Shown here one piece after another: positions 48,080 through 59,712 of a stretch of 64,000 bases of DNA. The stretch lies in contig CM067370.1 in assembly GCA_034401795.1 (NCBI GenBank), forward strand, positions 103,172,028-103,236,027, in the 5' to 3' direction. A program made the translations under genes and the position numbers. The notes beneath the pieces are model-generated. The model was not told the DNA's origin, did not search any database, and saw nothing but the letters and a program-made list of their open reading frames with translations. Numbering within the stretch: the stretch's first letter is position 1; the number at the start of each line of letters is the position of its first letter. The DNA comes from Chaetoderma sp. LZ-2023a (lineage: Eukaryota > Mollusca > Caudofoveata > Chaetodermatida > Chaetodermatidae).

Positions 48080-48950
48080 TAATAATGACAACTACCGATT
48101 AAGGCCTGAGTGACCAACAGGTCTTAGGTTGGGGCATCTGTCTGGCCTGCCATCCAAAGGGGAGATGATGAGGGACATGGCATATGATATCACTTTTGGC
48201 GAACTCAGTCATCATCTGCCAGGCAAAAATGACATTTCATGACAATATCATTAATCAACTACAAAATATAACATTGTGTATATATGTCATCGGACTTCAC
48301 TGAGTAGTAAAGCTGCTAGACTGGAAAGTGATCTTGTATAAAGTAGGGACTTAAAAATTCATACAAATTTAAAATACAATATAATCCAAAGTGGCAGTCT
48401 GGAGGAACATGCTTCGTTCGCTAGCTATTATGCTTATGCCACTGCTCTTTTTTAGACACTGGATAAAATATTAAGCAATGTTCATCTTCCACTCCAGCAT
48501 CAAACTATATGCCTGGTCTTATAGGACATTCTGGAGCACAAGCAGTGGTGACTGTTTTGGCCAGTCTAGCGAAACAAATAAAGGATTTTTCTATTTGGTA
48601 ATGTTTTGGTTATAGAGTAGACTGTCATCATGTTATAAGCTTACCTTGGCCAGCCCATATGGAAAATTATTCAAAACATTTCTGTTTCTGTGCCATTCTG
48701 TTCACTTGTTCATACCAGCTAAGGTATGCAGATGAGAAAAGGTTTTTGCATGTGCAACGCGTTTTGAAATGTGTTCCATAAAGAACATGGCCCTGGTAAT
48801 CTATAAAACAAGAATGCTGAAGTGTACAATGTCTCGCCTGTAAATGTATGGATAGTGTGGATTGCCAAAGCAAACGTGGATTGGTTCGGAATATGCATAT
48901 TCAGTAATGCACCAACAAATCAGTGCAACGAATCAAACATGGACAATTTT
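48080..48950. other. Intergenic, no gene recognised
   Basis: No family resemblance noted. The open frame at 48667-48873 has no recognisable domain. Confidence 0.4.
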
Positions 48951-48959
48951 CCCAAGTTG

Positions 48960-50062
48960 TTGATAGTCTAATCTTGAAACTAGTAATGATGCAGACAGTA
49001 CCCCTGCATAGTATATATCTCTGCTGTAAAATTGTGTTGATATCTGGTGAGCCATTGTTGAAAATCAGTTGTCCATAAAAAAACTACCCCCCAAAAACAT
49101 GAAAAAAGTTCAAGTCCAAAACTGTGAAACAAGCGGTATCAGAAGATACCAATATCTCACATTTTTAAGTTACCGCAGGATCTGGAAGCCGCAGGACCTG
49201 GTCTGCCCAGGACTATATATTCTGCGAAAGAATAATGTCTAAGCTATGTACATATATAGAATTAGATTGCCCATTTGACCCCTGGCCACTGCCCTCAGAT
49301 TGACTGGGAAGGGCCAGAACAAAATTCCAAAAATGTCATGCACATCCTTGCCCATAAGTATAATCATCCCCAAGCTTTCAAGTTTCTATCTTAAATGGTC
49401 TAGAAGGAGATGCGTTACAATCGATAAGTGCACAGACGGCCGGTGCGCGCGCATGCACGCACGCACGCGCACACACACACAGGTCGCATCACATAATGAC
49501 CCAAAATGAAATCTATTGCTATCCAGTGCACTTTTGGTTAACGATTTTAAATCAACTTATTTCTCAACAATGACTCATCCAATTTCAATGAAACTAGAAA
49601 AGTGATCTAATACTATACATGGATGTGATCTAATAAAATACATGATAAATGTCCAAAACCGTGACAAAAATAATTAAAATGACCCTAAATGAATTCTTTT
49701 GTTATGCAGATCACTTCCCTGTATAGTATAGATAACTTTTGTAAAGTTTTATTGAGATTGGATGAGCAATTGCTGAAAAATAAGTTGATTTAAAAACTTT
49801 AACCAAAACAGCATTTGCAAAATACATTAAAAAAGCTCAAGTCCAAAACCGTGAAAAAAATAATTAAAATGACCAAAAATTAAATCTATTGTTATGTAGA
49901 TCACATCCCTGTATAGTATAGATCGCTTCTGTAAAGTTTCATTGAGATCGGACGAGTCAGTGTTGAAAAATAAGTTGATTAAAAAACCTTAACCAAAACT
50001 GCACAAATGACGGATGACGCCGATGCCAGAATTAGCGATCCCTATGTCTCAATTTCTGCTTC
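48960..50062. repeat. ~190-bp tandem repeat array
   Basis: 'gtccaaaaccgtga.aaaaataattaaaatgacc' occurs at 49651 and 49841 (spacing 190), and a diverged form at 49113. Each monomer also holds 'ccctgtatagtatagat', 'aaagttt.attgagat.gga.gag' and 'aaaaataagttgatt'. No coding sequence. A (CA/CG)n tract at 49444-49481 interrupts it. Confidence 0.75.
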
Positions 50063-50076
50063 ACAGGTGAGACAAC

Positions 50077-51573
50077 AAGAGGCCCAAGGGGCCTGTATCA
50101 CTAACCTGGACCATAGGCATTTCTAAAAATCAGCCAAAATTCAAGATGGCCGCTGGCCCAATTCGCCGATCAGCTCCGTTTGAACAAACTTGAATCTCTA
50201 TGCCCTAAGGTTTGAACAAACTTGAATCTCTATGCCCTAAGGTTACTTCCTGCCAAATATAATTGAAATTGTCCCAGTAGGTATAGAGAAGACATTTTAA
50301 ATTTCCCATTGCTTTAGTATGGGAGCTTTGGCAGGAAAATGATCCAAGATGGCCGCCAAACCGTTTATCCGACCATTTAAAAAATTGGAAATTTGATATC
50401 AGAATACTCAAAAACACATCAAAATCCATCATATAAAAAAATCCAATACGGCCACCAAATATGGTATATTTTGATTGCCGAAGGGCAGCCGTGTTTTTTG
50501 GTGGTTCAACTTCCCTTGAACAAACTTTAATGGCCCTTAGTCCTTAATCATATCTGCCAAATTTCGACCCGATCCGTTCAGAAGTTCTGGAGAAGTCGTT
50601 TTCGCTAAAACTAGGTCAACCAAGATGGTCACCGAACCATTTGACCAATCAAGTTCCCTTGAACAAACTTGGTTCAGTTCTTGCTATAGATCATATTTCA
50701 TGGAGTTTACACCAATCCCACAAGTGGTTTCGGAGAAGACTTTTAAAGACACTTCTAAACATCGGCCGAAATCCAAGATGGCCGTGGTCCAATTGGCCGA
50801 TCGGCTTCGTTTGTACAAACTTAAATATCTATGCTCTAAGGATGCTTCCTGCCAAATATAATTGAAATTCTCCAAGCAGTTCTCGAGACATTAAGTTTCC
50901 CACTGATTTAGTAAGTGAGCTTATGGCGGGAAAATGATCCAAGATGGCCACCAAACCGTTTATCCGGCGCTTTTGAAAATTACAAATTTGAAATCAGAAT
51001 ACCCAAAAACACATTAAATCAATTTCGGCCTCAAAATCCATCAAATAAAAAAATCCAATATGGCCGCCAAACACGCTATATATTGATTGGCCCACAGCGG
51101 CCATGGTTTTTTTTACGGTTCAACTTCCCTTGAACAGACTTTAATGGCCCTTCATCCCTAATCATATCTGCCAAATTTCGACCCGATCCATTCAGCAGTT
51201 CTGGAAAATAAGTCATTTTCGCTAAAATGAGGTCAACCAAGATGGTCGCCGAACCATTTGACCAATCAAGTTCCCTTGAACAAACTTTGTTCAGCTCTTG
51301 CCCTAGATCATATTTCATCAGTTTTGCATCAATCCCCATTAAAGACGTTTGCTAAAATCGGCTGAAATCCAAGATGGCCGATTGGTTTAATTTGAAGAAA
51401 CTTGGATCCCCATGCCCTAAAAATGCGTCCTGGCAAATATAATTGAAATTGGCCTAGAGGTTCTTGAGAAGAAGTCGTTTAAAGGAAAGGTTGATGGATG
51501 GACAGATGACGGACACACGACAGATGGTCGCCACGGCGTAAGCTCACTTGGCCTTTCAGGCCAGGTGAGCTAG
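50077..51573 (+). mobile_element. Helitron-like element III
   Basis: Left end 'aagaggcccaaggggcctg'. Anchors 'aggtcaaccaagatggtc' at 50621 and 51237 (spacing 616). The right end is 'gctcacttggcctttcaggc' continuing 'caggtgagctag' at 51573. A small local duplication of 'tttgaacaaacttgaatctctatgccctaagg' occurs at 50178-50241. Confidence 0.6.
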
Positions 51574-51844
51574 CAAGCGGCCCAAAGGGCCTGTATCGAT
51601 CACCTGGAACATTGGCACCTCAACTAATCTTTATTGAGTTTTACATCAATCAGTCAAATAGTTTAGTTTTTGGGATATTGACGACAATCTGTGGACTGCT
51701 TTTGCAACAGTGCTTTTGAACACTATTTAAGCGAATATAGAGGACATCAGCGTTTAACAGAAATTGATGACATGCAGTCAAACGTGTATTCAGTCACCAC
51801 TCAAGTGAGAATCAGAAGGCAGTCTCTTATGGTAGCTGGTTTCT

Positions 51845-52060
51845 TAACCCTTTAATGGTCAAGATTTTTCAGCAAAATTGAAATTTTCAGTATATGTCCA
51901 TTTGCAGGCCAAGATGTGTTAATTTTTGAAAATTTATCAATGGAATAACTGGCAGTCATTCCAGTGGTAAATCTTTAAAAATACTCATCCTGGCCTGCAA
52001 ATGGACATTCCTCACGACCACTGCAGGCAGGTTTTGGCCGGCTTGACCATTAAAGGGCTA
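51845..52060. repeat. Foldback repeat (family P), copy 2
   Basis: 'taaccctttaatggtcaag' at the left pairs with 'cttgaccattaaagggcta' at the right. The inner arms 'tgtccatttgcaggccaaga' and 'tggcctgcaaatggaca' are also inverse. Confidence 0.8.
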
Positions 52061-52190
52061 CTAAAGGTTCAAATACATTGCTTAATTGGATTTAACAAGT
52101 GAAGAAAATAGTCTTTAAAGCAGGTGGTCTCTTAACCCTTTCACCAATAATCCTGGGAAGAGTATATTCTTTATGATATAAAACTTATTT

Positions 52191-52280
52191 TGTTGAACAT
52201 TTTGAAATTAATTTGACCCGAAGTGGTTGTGTCTTAGGCAGAAATACTTTCAGTTAAATTAATTTCAAAATATTCAGCAG
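52191..52280. repeat. Short hairpin repeat (family H), copy 5
   Basis: Outer arms 'tgaacattttgaaattaattt' and 'aaattaatttcaaaatattca' are near-perfect inverses around 'gtcttaggcagaa'. Confidence 0.7.
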
Positions 52281-52450
52281 TTTTACTGTATGGATGTCTT
52301 GAAAATATAGGGAACTCATCAGTGAAAGGGTTAATAAAGGTGGTCTTTATAGCAGGTTCAACTGAGTGTATTTCAAACCATCCATTTAACACATGTACAT
52401 CCATCTGAATGGCCAAGTTAGCAGCAAGGATGGCCATGGGTATTGCGATG

Positions 52451-52510
52451 CTGGACTTTATTTAGAAAATAATTTGACCGAGTCATAGCTGTCTTATGCA
52501 GCACATAATA
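52451..52510. repeat. Short hairpin repeat (family H), diverged copy 6
   Basis: 'aaaataatttgaccgagtca' followed by 'agctgtcttatgcagcaca'. Only one outer arm is kept. Confidence 0.4.
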
Positions 52511-52640
52511 CATATCTTATATATTTAGGCAGCACTTGGAGGAAAGGATGGTGGAAATAAAACTCCAATTATGCATTAATTAACCGTTTTCCTCAGCTAG
52601 CTAAATATCTAAGATATGTATTGTGTCCTCTGACATCTAT

Positions 52641-52724
52641 AATGTTGACTATTTGGGAATTTATTTGACGGAAAGTTGTTGCTTTCTCAGGAAGCAATCA
52701 ATTTGTCAAATTATTTTCTTAACG
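52641..52724. repeat. Short hairpin repeat (family H), copy 7
   Basis: 'ggaatttatttgacggaaag' and 'caatttgtcaaattatttt' flank 'ttgttgctttctcaggaagcaat'. Confidence 0.55.
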
Positions 52725-53503
52725 AACTTTAACTCACACTACCCAACACCAAAGACATGTGCTAACTGATAAATGAGCTGGGTCACTCAGTTAAATTATG
52801 CAAAGGATAAATTGCAGTCCAACCTGCTATAAAAACCACCTATACGAGATGGTAATTTTACTGCATGCTGCCAAACCCGTTATCTGATTTCAGAAATGGC
52901 ATGGTTGAAATCAGCATAGCCACATACCATTACAAAACCAATTTCGACTTGAAAATCCATCAAATAAAAAAATTAAATATGCCGCCAAACACGCTACGTT
53001 TTGATTGGTCCACAGCGGCCATATTTGTTAACTCCCCTTGAACAAACTTTAATGGCCCTTAGTCCCTAATCATATCCTCAAAATTTTGGCTCGATCCTTT
53101 CAGCAGTTCTGGAGAAGACGTTTTCGTGAAAACTAGGTCATCCAAAATAGCCACCAAACCATTTGGCCAATCAATTTCCCTTGAACAAACTTGGTTCAGC
53201 TCTTGCCTTAGATGATATTTCATGAGTTTTGAATCAATCCCCTAAGTGGTTCCGGTGAGGATTTAAAGGTTTCTAAAAATCGGCCAAAATCCAAGATGGC
53301 CATTGATCAAATTGGCTGACCGGTTGCGTTTGAACAAACCTTGATATTCATGCCCTACTGATGGTTTCTGATGAATATCATTGAAATCAGCCCAGTGGTT
53401 CTTAAAAAGTAATTTAAAGAAAAAGTTGACAGACAGACGGACGGATGGATGGATGGTCACCATGGCATAAGCTCACTTGGCCTTGAAACACCAGATGAGC
53501 TAA

Positions 53504-54917
53504 TAATGTACTTGTACTATCAGATATTTGACAAAGAAAATCTGGTTGGAATTGCACCAGTTTAATATTCCATTGTCCACTAACTAAGTACATATTAAAT
53601 ATATTTTCCATGTAAAACAAGTTTTAACCCCTAGATCCTGTGTCAACTTAACCCTTTAATGGTCATTCTGGCCAAAATGGCCTCTGCAATAGTCTTGAGG
53701 AATGTCCACAATGCAGGAAAGAGGACTCTTTACAATTTACCTCTAGACCAAATGGTTTGATTATAAAGCCAGTCATTCCAGTGACAAATTTTCAGAAATA
53801 GTCTTCTTGGGACCGGAAAATTGGCACTGACTAAAGTAAAATTTAAATCTCTTGACCATTACACCTTCGATGGTCTAGCTGGTCAATGCGGACCCTGCAG
53901 AAGTCTTGAGGAATGTCCATTTACTGGAACACAAGATATTTGTGTAAATTTCAATAATAATTTTGCCAGAAATTGACTTCTGGTCTGCACATATCCTTTT
54001 CTTGAAACATTTTGACCACTACAGGGTTAATTGATATGAATAGGATTTTGAGTGCTTTGAGGTGCTGTTGACAAAAGGAATTAAAGCAAGACAGATTTTG
54101 TCCCCACATTTTCATAAGCAACTCAATTCCAAACAGCAGATTAGTTGCCAGAATGGACCTTTCCAGTTTTATCTATGCCACGCCCATCTCTAGCTAAGCT
54201 CCACCCACTCCTCGCTCGTGTTGGGATCGATCGATCCTTGAACTCCCTCACTATCAATATCCAGAAAACTATACGGGTAAGCTGTTGAATATTTTGAAAC
54301 TAATTTGACTGGGTGCTGTTGCTGCCTATGGCAGAGCGTCCAGACAAATTAGTTTCAAAATATTCAGCAGCATGTTTATTAAATAGCAGACATACAATTT
54401 GTACATGTTGGACTACTAAGCATGTAAAACGGACTAAATCGAGTCATTCATGACGTCATTATACACATCACATAGTTGATTATGACATCATATGATGGAT
54501 GGATAACCTAAAAGGTCTAATGATATATTTGTCTCCAATTTAGATGAAAAGTATAAACATTCAGTCCAGATGCGGTTAAGTAGGTCATTGTAGTCCCGCT
54601 CCTCAATAGCATGGTATAACATTACACTTGGACATCAGTAAGCAAATGGGTCGAGTTTCACAAACATGATTTGTACATAGATGATCACAGTTTGACGCAA
54701 ATACATGAAACGAATTTACAGATATGAAGCAAGTACAGCAATGTAACAAATTTAATCATTTCCTCTTGGTCTATAACCTTGGCAAGTTGAAGCTGGCTAT
54801 AAGCTACGGCATATTCAGTGAAAAAATATTAAAGTGAACATGGTTTCACTAAAATAGCTTATGCCTGTAATGGTCAAATAAAGTCAAACTGTCTCATAAA
54901 AATGTCCATTTGAATGC
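53504..54917. repeat. Diverged foldback (family P) and intergenic sequence
   Basis: 53649-54028 begins 'taaccctttaatggtcattc' and ends 'gaccactacagggtta', with two partly repeated 'gaagtcttgaggaatgtcca' blocks (53693, 53911), so it looks like two merged family P copies. Apart from the hairpin at 54281-54370 the rest is unremarkable. Confidence 0.5.
54281..54370. repeat. Short hairpin repeat (family H), best copy 8
   Basis: 'gctgttgaatattttgaaac' 'taatttgactgg' pairs with 'gacaaattagtttcaaaata' 'ttcagcag'; the ~30-base arms are almost perfect. The loop side is 'gctgttgctgcctatggcag'. It would form a long imperfect hairpin about 90 bases in total. Confidence 0.8.
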
Positions 54918-55120
54918 TTCTCCTTCGATCAATACTTACCATTACATTACTCATTGATAATACATCTAGCTGGATAGCTGGCTCTACGAATCTAGATTTA
55001 TAAATTTTACCGTCTCGTGGAACCAGGTACCCGGTTCCCAACAACCGGATACCCGTCTGCCAGAGACACTCATTCTTGTTTGCATAGCAACAAGAGCAAT
55101 ACATGCTTTTGGCATATAGA
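54918..55120 (+). repeat. DIRS left inverted terminal repeat
   Basis: Inverse of 61584-61808: 'ggaaccaggtacccggttcc' (55019) matches 'gggaaccgggtacctggttc' (61660). The left repeat includes 'gtaatgtaatggtaagtatt' in inverse. Confidence 0.9.
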
Positions 55121-55985
55121 GAAATCTTAGTTTTCTTGGTGTTTTCTTTGTGCCTAATTAAGCTGTTTCGCGTCTGGAATTATTGGATTTACCATGGAAG
55201 GAGTCACTGAAACTCAGGTCATATTCTTTCATGTTATTCTCTAGCTATATGGAGACTTAAGTCTGAAATTTCGTCTGTGTTGCAGGTCCCAATTTCTGAC
55301 CCCGAATCTAGGACGTTTGGTTACAACAAAATATGCCAGATAAGATCACCTCCTTTAAGCCCAACGGCGATCGGGCAGGGATATGAAACTGGACGTTGGC
55401 TATACAGTTTTTTAACACTAAAATCGGCTTACGTTGTTCAACCGTATTATCCGAGCGGGTGACGTTTGATTTCTCGGATTTTTGTGGTGATGGAAATGTT
55501 TCATTAATTTGCGCATCTTATTCTTGGTGCTGCGTGCGTTTTTGTACCAGAAACTTTAGAATTATGGTCAGGTTTTGCGTGCATATCATGATCTGTTTGC
55601 ATTGATCGATTATTTCAAAATTCTTGACTAAGATGTGTGTTCTGTGGTTTTACCGTGTTCTACAGCAGTTTGTTTATTCATTTTGTTGTTTCCTTCACGT
55701 ATCGTTTTGGCCTTCGTTTGAGAAGTATAATTTTGAAATTAATTCTTAAATATACCGCAAATGCAATTGATATGGTTCCTGGTTCCGTGTTTATACATCC
55801 TTCAGGATCAATTTATGGGTGTATTATTGGGCCGCTATCATTCTTGTCGCCAGCTTACGCGATCTTGGTTGTAACGCTGCGGGTGTGGGGCGTCGGAGGA
55901 TTAACTTTTAATTTATTGTCTCAATATTTGAAAATTATTTGTCTGCCATCCATTCCTGCTCCGTTCCGCTTACTTATTTGAGGTT
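55121..55985 (+). other. DIRS leader region
   Basis: Between the left terminal repeat and the first gag-like frame. Short hydrophobic frames such as 55637-55981 are present, but no domain is recognised. Confidence 0.5.
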
Positions 55986-55987
55986 TT

Positions 55988-58088
55988 GTGCTTGTTTTTA
56001 GGCCAAACCTACCCCGCAATCTTGCTCAGTGTCACAAATTCGTTAAGGTCACCTATAAGGACCATGTCTGTTTTCGGTGTTCTAAGTGTAATGTTAATAG
56101 GTGTAATGTCTGCGCAGTGTGGACGGTCAAGTTTTTAGTTGAGGTCTTTGCCCAGAATGACTTGGCTGGGTCTGACGCGGGGTTAGGCGGTGCGAAAAGA
56201 AATCGGGGAGCATCCGTTTCGGCCCCTGGGGGCGCTCCTCATCTGCAGTTGGAGGTTTCAGAGATGGCACCTCCGGCATGGTTGGGGCCCGCTATGCAAG
56301 GTTTCCTGCATAATGTCCTGCCCACACTGGTGTCGTCTCTGATACCGAAGACTGTAGGGAACCCTCTCCCCGTGTCCGGTACAGACCATTGTCTTTGGAC
56401 AGGGTTCTGGACTGGTTACCAAGGGGGGCCATCTTGAATGGCTCCCTGGCAGTCCTGTCGGGCTCTGGCCTGGCGGGTACTGCTCCTCTGCGGCCACCTC
56501 CGGGTGGTACAGTAGTGGTAGCCGGTCCATCAGACATGGAAGCCGTTCGCCAGAATGGCTCCAATGCTTCTTCATCCGGTGACGACTCTTCGGGGTCTGA
56601 GGACGAGGAGGCAAGGTTGTTGCGGCCTGAGATACCGCGGGTGGAGCGCATGAAGGTCGATTCCCTCCTGGATGGAACCACTCTCCATTTGTCTGGTTTG
56701 GCACAAGCCATGGCAGCCACTCCACCCGTGGTTGAGGCCACACCGGTACCGGGCACCCGTCGTGCTGGTTGGTTTGCCACCAACCGACACGGTGACAGGT
56801 GTTGCTGGCAAGGCTTGGTACATGCCTATCTCAACTAGTCAAGCGGCCACATGTGGGGTGCCATTGGCACCCATGTATGGCCACGGCTCCGTAACTGCTA
56901 CGGGTCTGCACGGTTTTCAGTGCGGGCCTACTCCATGGAACAATATGTTTCATGGGGTGGCGGCGGAACCGTACTGTACCAGTGTTGCTGGCTTTCCAGC
57001 AGTGGCTCCTAACCGGGAGGCCGCTGCTGGTAGACCCATGAATACATCAACAGGGTGTAGATGGACAGGTCTGAGGCTCTGGCTTGGCTAGACAGGGTGG
57101 ACCCATCTGTGGTTTCGACCACGACCGAAGAAGACATGCCCCGTCCATCGGTTGTGTCGATTCGGACAGGGGTCTTGCCTGCGGCTCGGATTCAATCCAT
57201 TGGACTGGATCCATGGTTCAAGGAGTTTCTCGAGGCTATTTATAGCAAGCAACTCTTGACCAAGAGCTAGCTCCCTGCAGCCTCTAGGGAGGTGCGGGCA
57301 AGGTGCCGTGTTCCCAGTGGGGAGGACAAGCGCTATGGTATGGTACCAATGGCCACTGAGGATGACCATTGGGTTCTTGGGGTCGAGAGTGCTGGAGCAG
57401 GAGGTCCCGCTCAGGCACTTGTGGACAAGAGCAAAACACACAATAATGAAGTCCTATCCCTTTGCGATGAGGGCAGCAATGAATGCTGTCAATCACTCCT
57501 ATCGCTTGCTTCAGTCGGTGTGGGCTGAAGCTGGGGCAGGCCACCCTGTGCCACCTGTGGCGCTGTCTTGCATTAACGATGGCCTGGTGCTGTCGATGGA
57601 CGCTTTAGCTAGGGTGCAAGCGTGTGTTACAAAGTCCAGGAGGCAGATGGTCCTTGACCATATGCGTCCAGCTACGGCTGTCAGGGAGCGTTTGCTTGGA
57701 ATGCCCCTGAACGGCCCTAGCATCTTCGGTGGCCAAGCGTGGGTCATCCTAGAGGACACTGCTAACATAGCGCAGTCGGTTAGCGGTTAACCTTCAGCTG
57801 GAGCTGGTGCATCAGGCGCATGCACTAGGGTCTGTTGCTAAACCGTTAACTGCTCAACCTTCCTCCAAGAAACAGAAAAAGCATAAGAGAAGAGCAAGGC
57901 GAAAGCCAAGCCAGTTTCTTCTGCTATTGCTGGGCCTTCGCAGCCGCCTGTGGGCGCCTGTGGCTAAGAAGGCGAGGAAGGTTGTGGAGGCTCCTGCCCA
58001 CCCCAGTGGTGGCCTTGATCGCCCGAGAGGCGGGAAGGGCAAGGGTAAGTCAACCAAGGGCAGAAAGAAGGGAGCAGATCGTACCTGA
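55988..58088 (+). pseudogene. DIRS gag-like ORF region
   Basis: Successive plus-strand frames change phase at about 56390, 56830, 57060, 57290 and 57800: 55988-56437 (with a Cys cluster 'CFRCSKCNVNRCNVC'), 56389-56838 (acidic, Ser-rich), 56672-57091, 57061-57270 ('MDRSEALAWLDRVDPS'), 57308-57790, and 57807-58088 with a Lys/Arg-rich tail ('KKQKKHKRRARRKP', 'GKGKGKSTKGRKKGADR'). The position before RT and the basic C-terminus suit a nucleic-acid-binding gag, but DIRS gag proteins are poorly conserved. The Cys cluster is a possible zinc site. The many frame changes show decay. Confidence 0.6.
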
Positions 58089-58234
58089 GGGTATGGTAAC
58101 TCCCTTCATATCTGCCTGGATTGTGCCAGTTAGACCAGTAAAGCCAAGACCAAAATGGTTTTCTCTCTCATTAAGAGGGGGAGGGGGAGCGGATCGCAAG
58201 CCAGACACCCACATTAGGTGTCAATGCGCCTATA

Positions 58235-59142
58235 GTGGGTGGAAGGCGCATGCGTTTCATCGAGGCTTGGCGAGGTGTGACGTCAGACAGTCTGGTCCTG
58301 GGATTGATATCTTTGGCACCTGTCTGGACTCCCGTACCAAGGGAGCCAGACAAGTTAGAAGTCATACAAAATGAAGTGTCAGGTTTGCGTCTGAAGGGAG
58401 CAATAAAACCAGCAAACCAGAGCACTCCAGGCTTCTATTCAAACATGTTTCTTGTCCCCATGAGCACAGGGGGTGGAGACCCATACTCAATCTCAGGCCA
58501 TTGAATTGGTTTATCCATACGCCTTGGTTTCAGATGGAAACTCCGAGGTCGGTAATGGCAGGATTGAGGAAAGGAATGTGGTGTGTGTCAATCAATCTGA
58601 AAGATGCCTATTTCCACATTCCAATGAACAGGGGTTGTCACAGGTTTCAGAGATTCGCATTTCAGAATCAGGTATGGGAGTTTGTAGTACTCCCATTTGG
58701 TCTGTCGACAGCTCCAAGGGTTTTCACCAGAGTGGTCCTAGCAGTGACAGCGTTTCTCAGAAAAGAGAATGTGGCGCTTCACACCTACATAGATGATTGG
58801 CTTATCAAGGTGGAAATGCCAGCCAGGTTAGGAGTGGTTACTGCTCTGACTCTGAAATTTCTTTCAGATCTAGGCTGGATAGTCAACTGGGAGAAATCTG
58901 AGTTAACGCCCACTCATCACTTCGTTTATTTGGGGATGCGATTCGATCTCGAGGAAGGCAGGGTTTACCTGTCAGAGCCCAGAGTGGTGTCTCTGTTAGC
59001 CATCCTCAAGAGTTTTCGATTGGGAAACCACATTCAGGCGAGGTTTCTTCAGGTGCTGGGCATGATGGTTTCCATGGAACAGGTGATCCCGTACGCTGCT
59101 CTGATGCGAAGACCTATCCAGTTGTATTTGATGTCTCTGTGA
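58235..59142 (+). pseudogene. DIRS reverse transcriptase
   Basis: The N-terminal frame (58235-58504) ends 'NQSTPGFYSNMFLVPMSTGG'. After a frame change near 58490 the main frame (58501-59142) reads 'VSINLKDAYFHIPMNR' (first catalytic Asp), 'VLPFGLSTAPRVFTRVVLA', 'LHTYIDDWLI' (YxDD box), 'VNWEKSELTP' and 'FVYLGMRFD'. These are the diagnostic DIRS/Ngaro RT motifs. The catalytic residues are intact; the frameshift disables it. It copies element RNA to single-stranded cDNA for circle formation. Confidence 0.92.
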
Positions 59143-59159
59143 AAACAGAGAACGGAACC

Positions 59160-59712
59160 CCTGTCAAAGCTGGTATAAGTTTTGGAGCCAATAATGTCAC
59201 ATCTTTTATGGTGGAAGGAGCATCAGAATCTCCTAGTAGGAGTTTCACTTCACCTACCCCACCCTCAGCTGTCCGTGTACACGGATGCATCACTGGAGGG
59301 GTGGGGGGGGGGCTGCCTGGGCGATCACCAGGTTTCGGGCACATGGACTCTCCAAGAGAGTCAGCTGCATATCAATATGTTGGAAATGATGGCACTGGAA
59401 CTGGCATTGGAAGTTTCTTCCAAAAGTCAGGGGCAAGGTGATATTGATACGGTCGGACAATTCGACAGTAGTATCACACATAAATTGCCAAAGCGGGACC
59501 AGGTCAGCCACACTGTGTATGAAGGTGTGGCACTTGATTCAATGGTGCAGGCATTACTCGATATAACATTCTGGCGGATGCTTTGTCTCGCAGACAGAGG
59601 ATTCTGCCGACAGAATGGTCTCTCAACCCTCCAGTTCTACAAAGGATCTTCGAGCAATGGGGCAAACCAAATGTGGACTTGTTCATCACAAAGGAAAATG
59701 CTTAAATCATGA
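59160..59712 (+). pseudogene. DIRS RNase H
   Basis: The frame from 59182 carries 'LSVYTDASLEGWGGG' (first Asp), 'GTWTLQESQLHINMLEMMAL' (Glu, with the HINMLE motif of DIRS RNase H) and later 'LLDITFWRMLCLADR'. There is a frame change between RT and RNase H near 59145 and another near 59440. A G run at 59302-59310 lies inside. The adjoining frame to about 59700 ('LSRRQRILPTEW' type sequence in the other phase) leads on to the recombinase linker. Confidence 0.85.

Larger units (their letters stand above)
51574..53503 (+). mobile_element. Helitron-like element IV, abutting III
   Basis: Begins 'caagcggcccaaagggcctg' with no spacer after element III's CTAG. It contains foldback and hairpin insertions (51845-52724), then one ~600-bp unit (52955-53430). 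It ends with a 'cacttggcc' hairpin and CTAA at 53503, followed by T. Confidence 0.55.

Noticed and set aside
54874..55104. 76-codon minus-strand frame
   Set aside because: It lies within the DIRS left terminal repeat; the matching frame at 61589-61795 is the same sequence inverted.
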